Positions 56,175 to 64,000 of a stretch of 64,000 bases of DNA are shown here, piece by piece. Under the pieces are notes generated by a model. That model was not told the DNA's origin, did no database searches, and saw nothing but the letters and a program-made list of their open reading frames with translations. Position 1 is the stretch's first letter. The number at the start of each line of letters is the position of its first letter. Both the position numbers and the translations under genes were made by a program. Origin of the DNA: Paraburkholderia podalyriae (GTDB lineage: Bacteria; Pseudomonadota; Gammaproteobacteria; Burkholderiales; Burkholderiaceae); contig NZ_VZQQ01000001.1 of assembly GCF_014397785.1 (NCBI RefSeq), forward strand, positions 1-64,000, given 5' to 3'.

Positions 56175-56824
56175 TCAGGACCTCTCCAAACGATGAGGGG
56201 GTGCCTGCGTATAATGCCCCCGAGTGTACGGGCCGCTGGTTTATATCAGCGGATCCGGTGCCATGTCAAACGGTTTGAGTTGGGTTTAGTCGGGTTTCAT
56301 CTAGTTGGGCTCGGGGCGGTCTGAGCTCGTTGGCACCCTTGGGAGTCTTGCGCCCACCCCATGGCGCCCTCCAGCGCCCTACAGCTCCCGCGGACACTTC
56401 CAAATGAGGTTTTCGAAAGGTCTCCCAAGGTTCGCTCGGTTATGTGCTCGCGGCGGACAGGCGCCTGAAATCGAAAATGTGATCGCAGCTCGGCGACTGT
56501 CATCTCCTGACGCCGAATCCGCGCTCGGTCAAATACATTCGACCGTGATCGTCACAGGGCAAAAGGATGGCAGCGGCGAAGCGATGGATAAGTATGTGCC
56601 TAGAGTTTGAGCCACGGCGCCCCAAAGCGTCGACTCGACGTTTTCGGAAGTTATAATTCCCTACGCGCCGCCCCAGCGCGCCGTCCTCAACCCTAACGAA
56701 AGGGTCTGGTGAAACGGGGCAAGCTTTCTGTGTCCGCCAACTTACTTCCCAACTGAGCGCGAGGACCAAGCGTGCAATGAGGACAGCATGGCTTTCCGCC
56801 TTGCGCAAAGACAAGGAGTGGGAA
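56175..56824. other. 650-bp divergent regulatory region
   Basis: This lies between the defence operon (left) and the DUF protein gene (right). It should hold both promoters; a TATAAT word lies at 56,211-56,216 on the plus strand. Open frames here lack coding character. I see no known regulatory RNA. Confidence 0.5.
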
Positions 56825-57607
56825 ATGAAGGTTGTCCGACCTGCACCGAGCCAAGCCGCCGTGGTTCTCCGCAAATATCTCGACTCAATGGGGATGAACG
56901 TCCGACTGTCGGTAGCACAAGAAGGCGTTGCAAGAATGTTCGGCTACGCGGACTGGAATGCGCTTGCCGCCGACATGAACACACGCGACAGAGCCGGTGC
57001 CCTCCCGACCTCACGCGGTTCGCATGCCGAAGACGAGTCCAACGGCTATCCGATGGAACTCGCTCATCTTCCGGCTTTGGATTGGATGCGGGCGTATGAA
57101 GCCTGTTTTCCGCAGGCCCTGTTTCGTCGCGATCCGAACGAGACATACAACAGTCGGGTCACAGAACAGGACTTGAACGAGGCGCACCAAGCCGAGAGCC
57201 GTCTCAAATCGGACCTCTATCTTGCAGTATCGGCTCGAGAGCTACCATCCGAATATCGATACGTCCCAGGTGCAATTGACGTAGTCATCGCACACCACCA
57301 CCAGTTATCTCTAGTTTTCGAGCGCCGAGTGGAAAATAGATTGGCAATACGGTTTTGTCCCACGCTCAATTGGGATACGCTCGAAGTGAACATCGGCAGG
57401 TACGAATTCAATGATGTATTGGGCGAGGAAATTGTCGACGAAGTGTGGCACTCCCCGATTGTCGCTGCGGATGACGAGTCGTTGGCGTCTGTAATTGATC
57501 GCGGCATGTGCGCCGCGCAAGAGTTGGCTCGCGACCTCAAGGGCTGGATTGTGGGGACTCGGTTCATGACTGCGGCTCAGCATGCAGAAAAAAGCAATCG
57601 CGGTTAG
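56825..57607 (+). CDS. hypothetical protein with N-terminal glyoxalase-superfamily-like segment
   Basis: 260 residues from MKVVRPAPSQAAVVLRK, chosen because of the AAGGAG site 6 bp upstream. Residues 10-45 (LRKYLDSMGMNVRLSVAQEGVARMFGYADWNALAADM) match a short segment seen at the start of many plasmid and island proteins annotated as glyoxalase superfamily. The rest (beta-rich, about 100-230) is unrecognised. It is transcribed away from the defence operon and may be an accessory or regulatory island protein. No enzymatic role is claimed. Confidence 0.6.
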   Translation: MKVVRPAPSQAAVVLRKYLDSMGMNVRLSVAQEGVARMFGYADWNALAADMNTRDRAGALPTSRGSHAEDESNGYPMELAHLPALDWMRAYEACFPQALFRRDPNETYNSRVTEQDLNEAHQAESRLKSDLYLAVSARELPSEYRYVPGAIDVVIAHHHQLSLVFERRVENRLAIRFCPTLNWDTLEVNIGRYEFNDVLGEEIVDEVWHSPIVAADDESLASVIDRGMCAAQELARDLKGWIVGTRFMTAAQHAEKSNRG

Positions 57608-57743
57608 CGGCAAAGTGAAGCGTGCGTGCCGGCGGTCTTTCTTCGAGTTCGGTTTTTAACGCGGGAGAGACTGGTCCGGTGGCTTGCATACGGCTGCGCT
57701 CGAGGTCGACTGCAGGTATGACGCACTCTCAATCGCGCCGATG

Positions 57744-58115
57744 CTAGTTGGAGTGTGTTTCATGATGCTTGATGCCCAGAAAGAATCTCGCCAAGTCGTG
57801 CGCAGCCGCAACTGCGGGGTCGGATTCGATTAGGACAATTGATCCCCACGTGGCCGTGAATTTGCGGCCCCGGCGAGCGACACGCGCGTCGTTGTGGAGA
57901 GCGTTCAGTGCGTCGATTGTCTGGCGATAGGTCAATCCGGTGTCACTCGCGATTTGCTGGGCGGACTGCCACACGTTCGAGCGGTTGACTGCTGCTAGGG
58001 CGCGAGCTCGGAGAGATATGCGCCGCTTCTCGCAAAGCTGTCCGCGCACTGCGCATCTGTTCGAATCGTGACTCCCAATGTTGAACGTGCCATAACAGTC
58101 CTGAGCCAGTGCCAT
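57744..58115 (-). CDS. small winged-helix hypothetical protein
   Basis: 123 residues from ATG 58,115; the frame extends further upstream but overlaps the next gene. The middle segment SNVWQSAQQIASDTGLTYRQTIDALNALHNDARVARRGRKFTATWG reads as a winged helix-turn-helix with a wing. There is no strong ribosome-binding site, so the start is uncertain. It is probably a DNA-binding protein of the element, perhaps co-transcribed with the gene upstream. Confidence 0.45.
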   Translation of the reverse strand: MALAQDCYGTFNIGSHDSNRCAVRGQLCEKRRISLRARALAAVNRSNVWQSAQQIASDTGLTYRQTIDALNALHNDARVARRGRKFTATWGSIVLIESDPAVAAAHDLARFFLGIKHHETHSN

Positions 58116-58273
58116 AACTTTGATCCGGGAACGGAAATGGGAATTGATGTCGCTGGCGGCGCGTTTGTCTTCGTCAGCGACGAATGTCCCGATTATGGAA
58201 TTGACACTAGTATTCGATCCGACTACGCAAGTCGTGATTGGCGCAACTAGGAACTGGGCAATTTCGTGACCCG

Positions 58274-58948
58274 CTAGCCGAGCACGCGCGTGCTCGCCGG
58301 ACGGCAGTACCACAGGCGGCCGCAATCATCGATCATGGGGATCACATCGCCACGTTTGATCGCCTTCTCAGCCAGCATGCGGACATCCGTGTGGTGCGCT
58401 TTAAAGATTGCTTCGAAATAGGCCGGGCAATAGAGCCGCCCCACCTCCATCTCGCCGAGCAAATTGCTGTATGAAAGCGGCTTGCCCACCGGACGCAGTC
58501 TGTCATACCGGCTCGTCCACTTCGTCCGTTCCGCCTCGCTTTGCGGATGCCTCTCGGCGGATGTTCTGGCAACCGCGGGTGATTCACGGGCAGTGCTTCC
58601 GCGCCTCAAGTGCGTTGGCAGACGGTCGTTGCTCTTGCCGTGCCAGCCGCGCGTGAAGAGGGGGGTTTCGTAAATCAGTTCGCCCTTTTGATCAAAGGAG
58701 ACAGAGATGTCGCTGCGATTGGCCAGATGTTGGAGACTGAGAAACAGGCAGTTCAAAGTCTCAATGTCCGTCGTGCCTCCAAAAACCGCGTCTTCGATCT
58801 CGCTAATATCAAGGCCCCATCCCGGGACCATCGCGGCCAAGACACAATCATGAGTGAACTCTTTGTGCATCAGAAAATCCCGTGGTTTGACGTAAGGAAA
58901 AATTGAAATTTCATTCAGACGCTTACTTTGGCGCACCGTCACGCACAC
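58274..58948 (-). CDS. hypothetical element protein
   Basis: 224 residues from GTG 58,948, or 198 from ATG 58,870. The N-terminal third is acidic and helical (DFLMHKEFTHDCVLAAMVPGWGLDISEIEDAVFGG), the middle is Arg/Ser-rich and probably disordered, and the C-terminal third (YSNLLGEMEVGRLYCPAYFEAIFKAHHTDVRML) is folded. No family is recognised. It follows the primase-helicase on the same strand and is probably part of the replication/regulation block. Confidence 0.5.
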   Translation of the reverse strand: MCVTVRQSKRLNEISIFPYVKPRDFLMHKEFTHDCVLAAMVPGWGLDISEIEDAVFGGTTDIETLNCLFLSLQHLANRSDISVSFDQKGELIYETPLFTRGWHGKSNDRLPTHLRRGSTARESPAVARTSAERHPQSEAERTKWTSRYDRLRPVGKPLSYSNLLGEMEVGRLYCPAYFEAIFKAHHTDVRMLAEKAIKRGDVIPMIDDCGRLWYCRPASTRVLG

Positions 58949-58951
58949 GCA

Positions 58952-58974
58952 ACACCACCCCTAAAGGGTGGTGT
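58952..58974. repeat. 9-bp inverted repeat hairpin
   Basis: ACACCACCC and GGGTGGTGT with a 5-nt loop lie between the primase-helicase stop and the next gene. There is no U-run on either strand, so termination is uncertain; it could also be an element-protein binding site. Confidence 0.5.
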
Positions 58975-59029
58975 GTGTGCTGTGCGCACTGTCCGCACGA
59001 TGTGCGCACATGTGCGGTTTGCGCGCTGG

Positions 59030-61150
59030 TTAGTTAGCCCAAAGCCAACCATCGTTTACCTGGTAGATTTTTTTATCTCCCGTCATCGCCGTAATGGCCC
59101 GGCGCACCTGGTACTGACGTTGATCAGGACGGCAGGGCAGGCAACCTGCGATGACCTGCACGATCGCTTCGATCTCCACGCACGGTCTGCCAGTCGGGGC
59201 TCCGGCCTTTCCGAAGTCCTTCGATTCCCGCAGAAGCGCTCCGAGCGCCTCGTACACGATCTCCTGTGTCGCTCCGCGCGGCCTGGGACGCGCCGCCGTA
59301 AGCTTGCTCTCCGAGCGCTCCAGAACGCACGACGTGACCGGATCGCCGTATTCGTCCTCGTCCAGATCGACGAGATGCAGCCGGAAGGGAGTTGCTTCCC
59401 CGTCGTCTCCGTCCTTGTTCTTGGCTACGACCCACTCGCGTCGGTCGCCATCGCGTTTCACCTCGATTTCGGCGTCGAGTGCGCCGTGTAGCGAGCTATG
59501 GCCGCGAAGGCCCGTCGAGAGTTTTGTGGTGTGGTGAACGATCAGAACAACGCCGCCGATGCGTCGCTGGATCTCCTGACAGGCACCGATCAGATTTCCC
59601 ATGTCCTGGCTGCTGTTCTCGTCGGCCCCAGGCGCGGCCCGGTTGAGCGTGTCGATTACGGTCATGGCCCCTTGGCCGCCAGCTGCGAGCACCGCCGTAC
59701 ACAGATCGTCCAAGTCTTCGAGGTTGCGCAGATTGAATGGTTGCGTGATGAACTCCAACCGTCCAGGCAATGCTTGTTCATGATGCATGCTCCACGCTTT
59801 CAACCGCTTGCCGATTCCGCCATCTCCTTCGAGGCACAGATACGTTACGGGTGCGGCCATAACGCGCCGCCCGAACCATTCGGAACCGCTGGCAACAGCA
59901 ATGCAGAGATCGAGGACGAGGAACGACTTGCCGGAACCGGGCTGGCCGTACACTGCGGCAAAGCCTGTCTCGGGGATGACGCCGCGCACGAGCCAGCGCT
60001 GCGGCGGCGCGTTCATCAGATCGTGGGCGGAGCGCAACTGATAGCGCAGCGGCGTGGGAACGACGGCGTGTAGAAGCGCAGCCAGCGCCTCAATACCGTG
60101 GTCGGCCTCGTAGTCGTTGGCATCGTAGTTTTTTGGCTTGTCGGCCGGCATCATCACCATCGTGCCACCTACCGCCTGTGCGATCGTCTCACCCTTTTCC
60201 TCCTGCCCGCGGTCGGCCACGATCACGATGAACCCGGCCGCGTAACGTGCGCGCAGCAGCTCCGCCACCTTTTCGGTTCGACCGGCACCGAAAGTAACCA
60301 CCGCGGCGGAGTCAGGGTCGGCCTTATTGCAGGACCATGCCTGCCCGAGACCCTCGCAAACGTAAATCTTTATGACGTTCCCGATATCGCCTATTACAAA
60401 CAGTCCATCGCCGAACGAAGCACCCGGAGTGTTCATCTTCTGGCCGACGCCGGGCTCCGGAATGTACTGGACCGTCTGCAGCTCGCCGCCCATCGAGCGG
60501 ACGGGCACGGCCAAGGAGCCGGCCACGCGCACACCGTGGATCGTCTGCTCGTCATCTGCGGGGACAACGCGCAAACCATCGGGACTGCCACGCTTGGCCA
60601 CGATATATGGGTGGTCGCTGCTGGCGGGTGCGTAGCGCGCGAACTTCTCGGCAATGCTCGGGGTAGGTGGCGGCGTCCAGCCCGCCTTCGGCTTCGGTTG
60701 CGGCAGACAGGTAGATTGGCTCGAGCGAGATTGGCCGCCATCACGCAGGTGACTCGCGCGGGTGTGCTGTGCATCGTACCAGCCAGCCGCGCGAGCCATG
60801 TGAAAAAGGGTGGCGGCGCTGACACCGCGACCATTCTCGAAGCTGCGCCACGCGTCGCGCACGTCACGCTCGCTCTTGAAATTGCCGGCGGGCTCGGACC
60901 ACGCGAGGAACTCCTCTTCGGTCAGGCGAGCCGCTTTCGCGGCCATGCCTACGCGCACCCATTCTTCACGGGGGCAACCGGAATCAAGCGATTGCAGCGC
61001 CGACAGCGCGCGCTCGCGCTCGGCGTCTGCGTCCAGCCGGCGCGGTCCGGCTGGTAGCAGTTTGTCGCGCCAGAGCCCCGAGAGATTGCCGCATCCCGGC
61101 TGCGGCGCCTCATTCATGACGCGCTCCCACGGTTGGAGATTTACGTTCAT
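59030..61150 (-). CDS. primase-helicase replication protein (PriCT-2, TOPRIM, RepA-like ATPase)
   Basis: 706 residues with a GGAGG site 5 bp before the ATG. Residues 45-115 form a PriCT-2-like helical domain (SALQSLDSGCPREEWVRVGMAA). A TOPRIM-type primase core follows near 190-350 (VCEGLGQAW, IVIVADRG). The C-terminal half is a RecA-fold hexameric helicase of the AAA_25/RepA class with Walker A GQPGSGKS and Walker B-like MTVIDTLNRAAP. Such fusions replicate P4-like satellites and integrative elements. It is the best evidence that the right part of the window can replicate or once did. Confidence 0.85.
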   Translation of the reverse strand: MNVNLQPWERVMNEAPQPGCGNLSGLWRDKLLPAGPRRLDADAERERALSALQSLDSGCPREEWVRVGMAAKAARLTEEEFLAWSEPAGNFKSERDVRDAWRSFENGRGVSAATLFHMARAAGWYDAQHTRASHLRDGGQSRSSQSTCLPQPKPKAGWTPPPTPSIAEKFARYAPASSDHPYIVAKRGSPDGLRVVPADDEQTIHGVRVAGSLAVPVRSMGGELQTVQYIPEPGVGQKMNTPGASFGDGLFVIGDIGNVIKIYVCEGLGQAWSCNKADPDSAAVVTFGAGRTEKVAELLRARYAAGFIVIVADRGQEEKGETIAQAVGGTMVMMPADKPKNYDANDYEADHGIEALAALLHAVVPTPLRYQLRSAHDLMNAPPQRWLVRGVIPETGFAAVYGQPGSGKSFLVLDLCIAVASGSEWFGRRVMAAPVTYLCLEGDGGIGKRLKAWSMHHEQALPGRLEFITQPFNLRNLEDLDDLCTAVLAAGGQGAMTVIDTLNRAAPGADENSSQDMGNLIGACQEIQRRIGGVVLIVHHTTKLSTGLRGHSSLHGALDAEIEVKRDGDRREWVVAKNKDGDDGEATPFRLHLVDLDEDEYGDPVTSCVLERSESKLTAARPRPRGATQEIVYEALGALLRESKDFGKAGAPTGRPCVEIEAIVQVIAGCLPCRPDQRQYQVRRAITAMTGDKKIYQVNDGWLWAN

Positions 61151-61271
61151 GCCCCCTCCACGACCGGGCTCAGGAAATAGACGCCAGCCCGGTTAGTAGC
61201 CCGTTCGGCGGTCGTCGTCGAGTTGTGTCGGTCTCTTTCGGGGTGCGAGGCAGCCCTACTGTTTTGGTCCA

Positions 61272-61526
61272 TCACTCGGCCTCGGCGCGATAGTTTACCG
61301 GGTCGACAAACCACCGATGCAACTCACGGTTTGACCACACAGCGCAGCGTTGCGAGAGATGCCGGCGGCGCGGAAACCGGCCCTCCAGTTCGCGCTTGCG
61401 CAAGGTTTCGCGGCTGAACGGTACAAAGGACCGTAGGTCGTTCCAGCGGGAAAAGCCGTCCGCCGGCAATACTTCCGGTGTGGGGAGAGACGCGCTGCTG
61501 GTTGGGTCTGTGCTTGTAGCTGCCAT
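61272..61526 (-). CDS. AlpA-like regulator / excisionase
   Basis: 84 residues. The core GFSRWNDLRSFVPFSRETLRKRELEGRFPRRRHLSQRCAVWSNRELHRWFVD is the AlpA family winged HTH, which activates integrase/excision genes of P4-like elements. The first 20 residues are a Ser/Thr/Pro-rich leader. It lies just upstream of the primase-helicase on the same strand. Confidence 0.8.
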   Translation of the reverse strand: MAATSTDPTSSASLPTPEVLPADGFSRWNDLRSFVPFSRETLRKRELEGRFPRRRHLSQRCAVWSNRELHRWFVDPVNYRAEAE

Positions 61527-61632
61527 GCTGTGAACCTCGCTAAAGGTTGTTGAACATGGCTTCTTATTATTGTGATCCGCGAAATTGCGATAAGCCCGTC
61601 AGCTCGCACGCTGTACGGCCCGCATGCAGGAA

Positions 61633-62145
61633 CTATGCTGTGCGAGCAGACTGCATTGATTTCCGATATTCCGAAATGTATTTACGCGCCGTGGTGAATT
61701 TAATTGGGAAGTGCTTGCCCGCGATCGCTTCTGCTGCACTATCAATAGACTTACCGCCAAGATTCTCCTCGCACCATGCAAACACATCAGCTTTTATTGC
61801 ACGAGTTTCCGTGTGACGAGAATCAGCCGCTTTGCGCGCTGTCGCCCTTCTCGCTTCAGTTTGGGCATCTCGGAGACGTTCAGTAGCTTTCAGCGCCTCG
61901 ATTGCTATCCTGCTGAGCATAGTGCCGTTCGCCTCGATCGCCTCGTCGTGCTCTTGACCGGCAAGGCGCAGTGCGTCCCTTAGAACTGTCACTTTGTGCA
62001 CCGCGTCGCCCGCCACTCTTTCCAATTCATCCATTAACACGCTCAAACCCGCGCACATGTCCAACAGTTCATCGAGCGACAGCTGCTCTGCTTCGATCTC
62101 GGCACGGCGGGCGGAAAGCGCGCCATTGAGCCTGTCATCTTTCAT
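61633..62145 (-). CDS. coiled-coil hypothetical protein of the element
   Basis: 170 residues, strongly helical and charged (ARRAEIEAEQLSLDELLDMC, ALKATERLRDAQTEARRATARKA), ending in a possible small HTH (KSIDSAAEAIAGKHFPIKFTTARKYISEYRK). No family is recognised. The position between integrase and AlpA suggests a regulatory or partition-type role. Base composition is a little less G+C-rich than the chromosome. Confidence 0.6.
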   Translation of the reverse strand: MKDDRLNGALSARRAEIEAEQLSLDELLDMCAGLSVLMDELERVAGDAVHKVTVLRDALRLAGQEHDEAIEANGTMLSRIAIEALKATERLRDAQTEARRATARKAADSRHTETRAIKADVFAWCEENLGGKSIDSAAEAIAGKHFPIKFTTARKYISEYRKSMQSARTA

Positions 62146-62270
62146 GTCTAGTCCATCAAGTCAGTGGCATAGAAAAAGAATTCGTTCTATGCCGTTGAAG
62201 ATATTCGGCTTTTCGTGCCATCGTACGAGTCGGGGCAAAATGATCGGCGCCCCTGGCAATCAACGCCCGC

Positions 62271-63497
62271 CTAGTTCAATGCTGGGTCTGTGCCGCCCCT
62301 GATCGGAATAATGTGCGCACCTGCTTTCAGCTTATCCAGACAGTCCGCCCACGCCTGCATCATCCGGACACGGTCATCAATAAACTTCGTCCGGTTGTAG
62401 GCAGCTCCGAGCGCGTCCGGAACCTTGTGTGCGAGCTGGTGCTCGATGACTTCGCCCGGAAACCGCAGATGCTCATGCAAGATTGTGCGCGCCATCGCCC
62501 GGAACCCGTGGCCCGTGATCTCGGTCTTCGTGTCGAATCCCATTCGCCGCAACGCCGCGTTCACCGCGGCACCACTCATCGGCTTTTTGACGTCCCTCCC
62601 CGGGAAAACGTACGTGCGTTGACCTGTAAGCGCGTGCAGCTCGCGCAGGATTGCGACCACCTGCGAGGCGAGCGGTACGAGATGCTCTGTCTTGGTCTTA
62701 GAGACCGTATAGCGCCACTGCGCCTTGTCGAGGTCAAACTGCGACCACTGTGCCGTGCGCAGTTCTCCGGGCCGGACGAACAAGAGCGGCGCGAGACGCA
62801 ACGCACACTGAACGACGAACGTACCCTGAAAAGCATCGAGCGCGCGCAGTAGCCCTGCCACCTCGGACGGCTGGGTAACGGACGGGAAGTGGGTATGACG
62901 CGCCGCTGGCAGCGCACCGCGTAGATCCGCGCTGACGTCGCGCTCGGCCCGCCCGGTAGCAATGGCGTATCGGAAAACTTGGCCGCAATTCTGGTGAACT
63001 CGGTGTGCGGTATCGAGCGCCCCGCGGGCTTCGACCCGGCGCAGTACCGCCAGCACTTCTGGGGCGGTGATCTCCGCTATGGGCCGACCCCCGAGCCACG
63101 GAAACGCGTCCTTTTCGAGACGCCCCATGATCTTGTCGGCGTGAGTCGCTGCCCATCCCGGTGCCTGCTTCGCAAACCATTCACGGGCAACGGATTCAAA
63201 GCTGTTGGCTGCGCGTTCCGCCGCTCCAGCTCGTTGCACCTTGCGCTCGATGCCCGGATCGACCCCGTTGGCGAGCAGCTTGCGGGCAGCGTCGCGGCGT
63301 TCGCGCGCTTGCTTCAGAGTGACGTCAGGAAACACGCCCATGGATAAACTCTTCTCCTTACCCCCAAACCTGTACTTGAGTCGCCACCACTTACCCCCGG
63401 CGGGAGTAACGAGCAGATACAGCCCACGCTCGTCAAACAGCTTCTGCTGCTTGTCGGTGGGCTTTGCGTTGCGGATCTTCAGATCAGTAAGCGCCAT
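62271..63497 (-). CDS. P4-type tyrosine recombinase (integrase)
   Basis: 408 residues. The N-terminal arm-binding domain (DUF4102; LKIRNAKPTDKQQKLFDERGLYLLVTPAGGKWWRLKYRF) is followed by a SAM-like core-binding domain and a catalytic domain. Its residues are visible: Arg in LLFVRPGELRTAQW, His and Arg in TGHGFRAMARTIL, His in IEHQLAHKV and the nucleophile Tyr in AAYNRTKF. It inserts and excises the element, usually at a tRNA 3' end; the site is outside this window. It starts 2 bp after the stand-alone arm-domain gene. Confidence 0.92.
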   Translation of the reverse strand: MALTDLKIRNAKPTDKQQKLFDERGLYLLVTPAGGKWWRLKYRFGGKEKSLSMGVFPDVTLKQARERRDAARKLLANGVDPGIERKVQRAGAAERAANSFESVAREWFAKQAPGWAATHADKIMGRLEKDAFPWLGGRPIAEITAPEVLAVLRRVEARGALDTAHRVHQNCGQVFRYAIATGRAERDVSADLRGALPAARHTHFPSVTQPSEVAGLLRALDAFQGTFVVQCALRLAPLLFVRPGELRTAQWSQFDLDKAQWRYTVSKTKTEHLVPLASQVVAILRELHALTGQRTYVFPGRDVKKPMSGAAVNAALRRMGFDTKTEITGHGFRAMARTILHEHLRFPGEVIEHQLAHKVPDALGAAYNRTKFIDDRVRMMQAWADCLDKLKAGAHIIPIRGGTDPALN

Positions 63498-63499
63498 GA

Positions 63500-63958
63500 T
63501 TAACCTTTGGGAATGACGGCACGCGTCGCATCCAGAAAGACACGAAGCTCAACTGTTTCTGCGGCAGTCAGGTTCAGACAGCGCTTGCCCAGCCTGAACG
63601 ACAGGGCTCCGTCGCTATCCAGCATGTAGCGCATCGCCGCCTCGCGCCGGTCCTGTTCCTCACGCTGTGTGATGCGCTCTTCCTTGCGTACCTCGCCCGG
63701 ATCGATCCCGGCGGCCAGCAACTGACGGGCCTCGTCGCGGAGCTTGCGCGCGTCGCGCACATTTACGTCGGGAAACACGCCCAGCGCGAGACGCTTTTCC
63801 CTGCCCGCGAACCGGTACTTGAACCGCCAGTACTTACCGCCTGACGGATGGATTTCGATGAGCAGCCCCAAGCTGTCGTACATCTTCCGGATCTTCTCGA
63901 GCGGGGCGGCGGCGCGCACCGCCGCGTCTGACAAGGGAGTCCGGTCGGTTTTGGCCAT
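63500..63958 (-). CDS. stand-alone integrase arm-DNA-binding-domain protein
   Basis: 152 residues from MAKTDRTPLSDAAV; the frame continues to the window edge, but that part is upstream sequence. Residues 10-95 are a complete arm-binding domain of the integrase type (KMYDSLGLLIEIHPSGGKYWRFKYRFAGREKRLALGVFPDVNVRDARKLRDEARQLLAAG). Instead of a core domain it ends in a short unrelated module (DSDGALSFRLGKRCLNLTAAETVELRVFLDATRAV). It lies directly upstream of the true integrase and is probably co-transcribed. It may compete for or load arm sites; this is inference. Confidence 0.75.
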   Translation of the reverse strand: MAKTDRTPLSDAAVRAAAPLEKIRKMYDSLGLLIEIHPSGGKYWRFKYRFAGREKRLALGVFPDVNVRDARKLRDEARQLLAAGIDPGEVRKEERITQREEQDRREAAMRYMLDSDGALSFRLGKRCLNLTAAETVELRVFLDATRAVIPKG

Positions 63959-64000
63959 AGTTGGGGTAACAGGTCTGCGACGCCTCGGAGCGACCACCAA

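Larger units (their letters stand above)
40280..64000. mobile_element. P4-like integrative element with defence cargo
   Basis: Everything from the decayed integrase to the right edge looks like one acquired element, or two nested ones. It has an integrase remnant at the left, and an AlpA-type regulator, primase-helicase and intact P4-type integrase at the right. A divergent set of island genes and a 15-kb restriction/defence-type operon lie between. No tRNA or exact attachment repeat was found; the right end lies beyond the window, so both limits are approximate. Confidence 0.7.

Noticed and set aside
1..64000. CRISPR arrays
   Set aside because: No regularly spaced repeats or cas-type genes were found.

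Overview
The window is GC-rich chromosomal DNA from a member of the Burkholderiaceae, most likely Paraburkholderia or a close relative. The reasons are a fused cobalamin/GTPase isobutyryl-CoA mutase (IcmF), a one-chain indolepyruvate:ferredoxin oxidoreductase, an antABC anthranilate dioxygenase set with an AraC/XylS-type regulator, a Burkholderia-type trimeric porin, and an inward-rectifier K+ channel very like KirBac1.1. No rRNA, tRNA or CRISPR array was recognised.

Positions 1 to about 40,100 look like ordinary core and accessory metabolism. From the left: a DMT exporter divergent from an Lrp/AsnC regulator; a haloacetate dehalogenase-type hydrolase; a nitronate monooxygenase with a large leader hairpin; icmF; a LysR regulator and a porin; a BASS-type transporter; a LacI regulator overlapping an AGE-family sugar isomerase and a PfkB kinase (a compact sugar-entry operon); small conserved proteins; a KirBac channel whose 5' end carries a 17-bp tandem duplication that breaks the expected reading frame; fused IorAB; cutC; an EAL phosphodiesterase; a CPA1 Na+/H+ antiporter; an NCS2 permease; and a GGDEF cyclase. 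Then come antABC with its regulator, and a minus-strand operon of amino-acid ABC transporter, HutH-like lyase and HutC. The HutC operon is preceded by a good HutC operator, but its lyase lacks the Ala-Ser-Gly tripeptide that normally forms the MIO cofactor.

Positions of about 40,280 to the right edge form a mobile element. A decayed integrase lies at the left. At the right are an intact P4-type integrase, a stand-alone integrase arm-domain protein, an AlpA-like regulator and a primase-helicase fusion. The cargo is a seven-gene minus-strand operon (56,174 to 41,100) in which every junction overlaps or is at most 2 bp apart: a small HTH protein, a 1,762-residue DEAD/DUF1998 helicase, a SNF2-type helicase, a 1,341-residue N6-adenine methyltransferase, a PtuA-like ATPase, a PtuB-like HNH protein and a second HNH protein. 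It combines a DISARM-like helicase/methylase core with a Septu-like ATPase/HNH effector in one translationally coupled unit. This is the strongest candidate here for a novel anti-phage or anti-plasmid system.

Start codons were chosen by domain start, ribosome-binding site and overlap with the upstream gene. Residue numbers refer to those starts. Comparisons with named family members are from memory of the families, not from a search.
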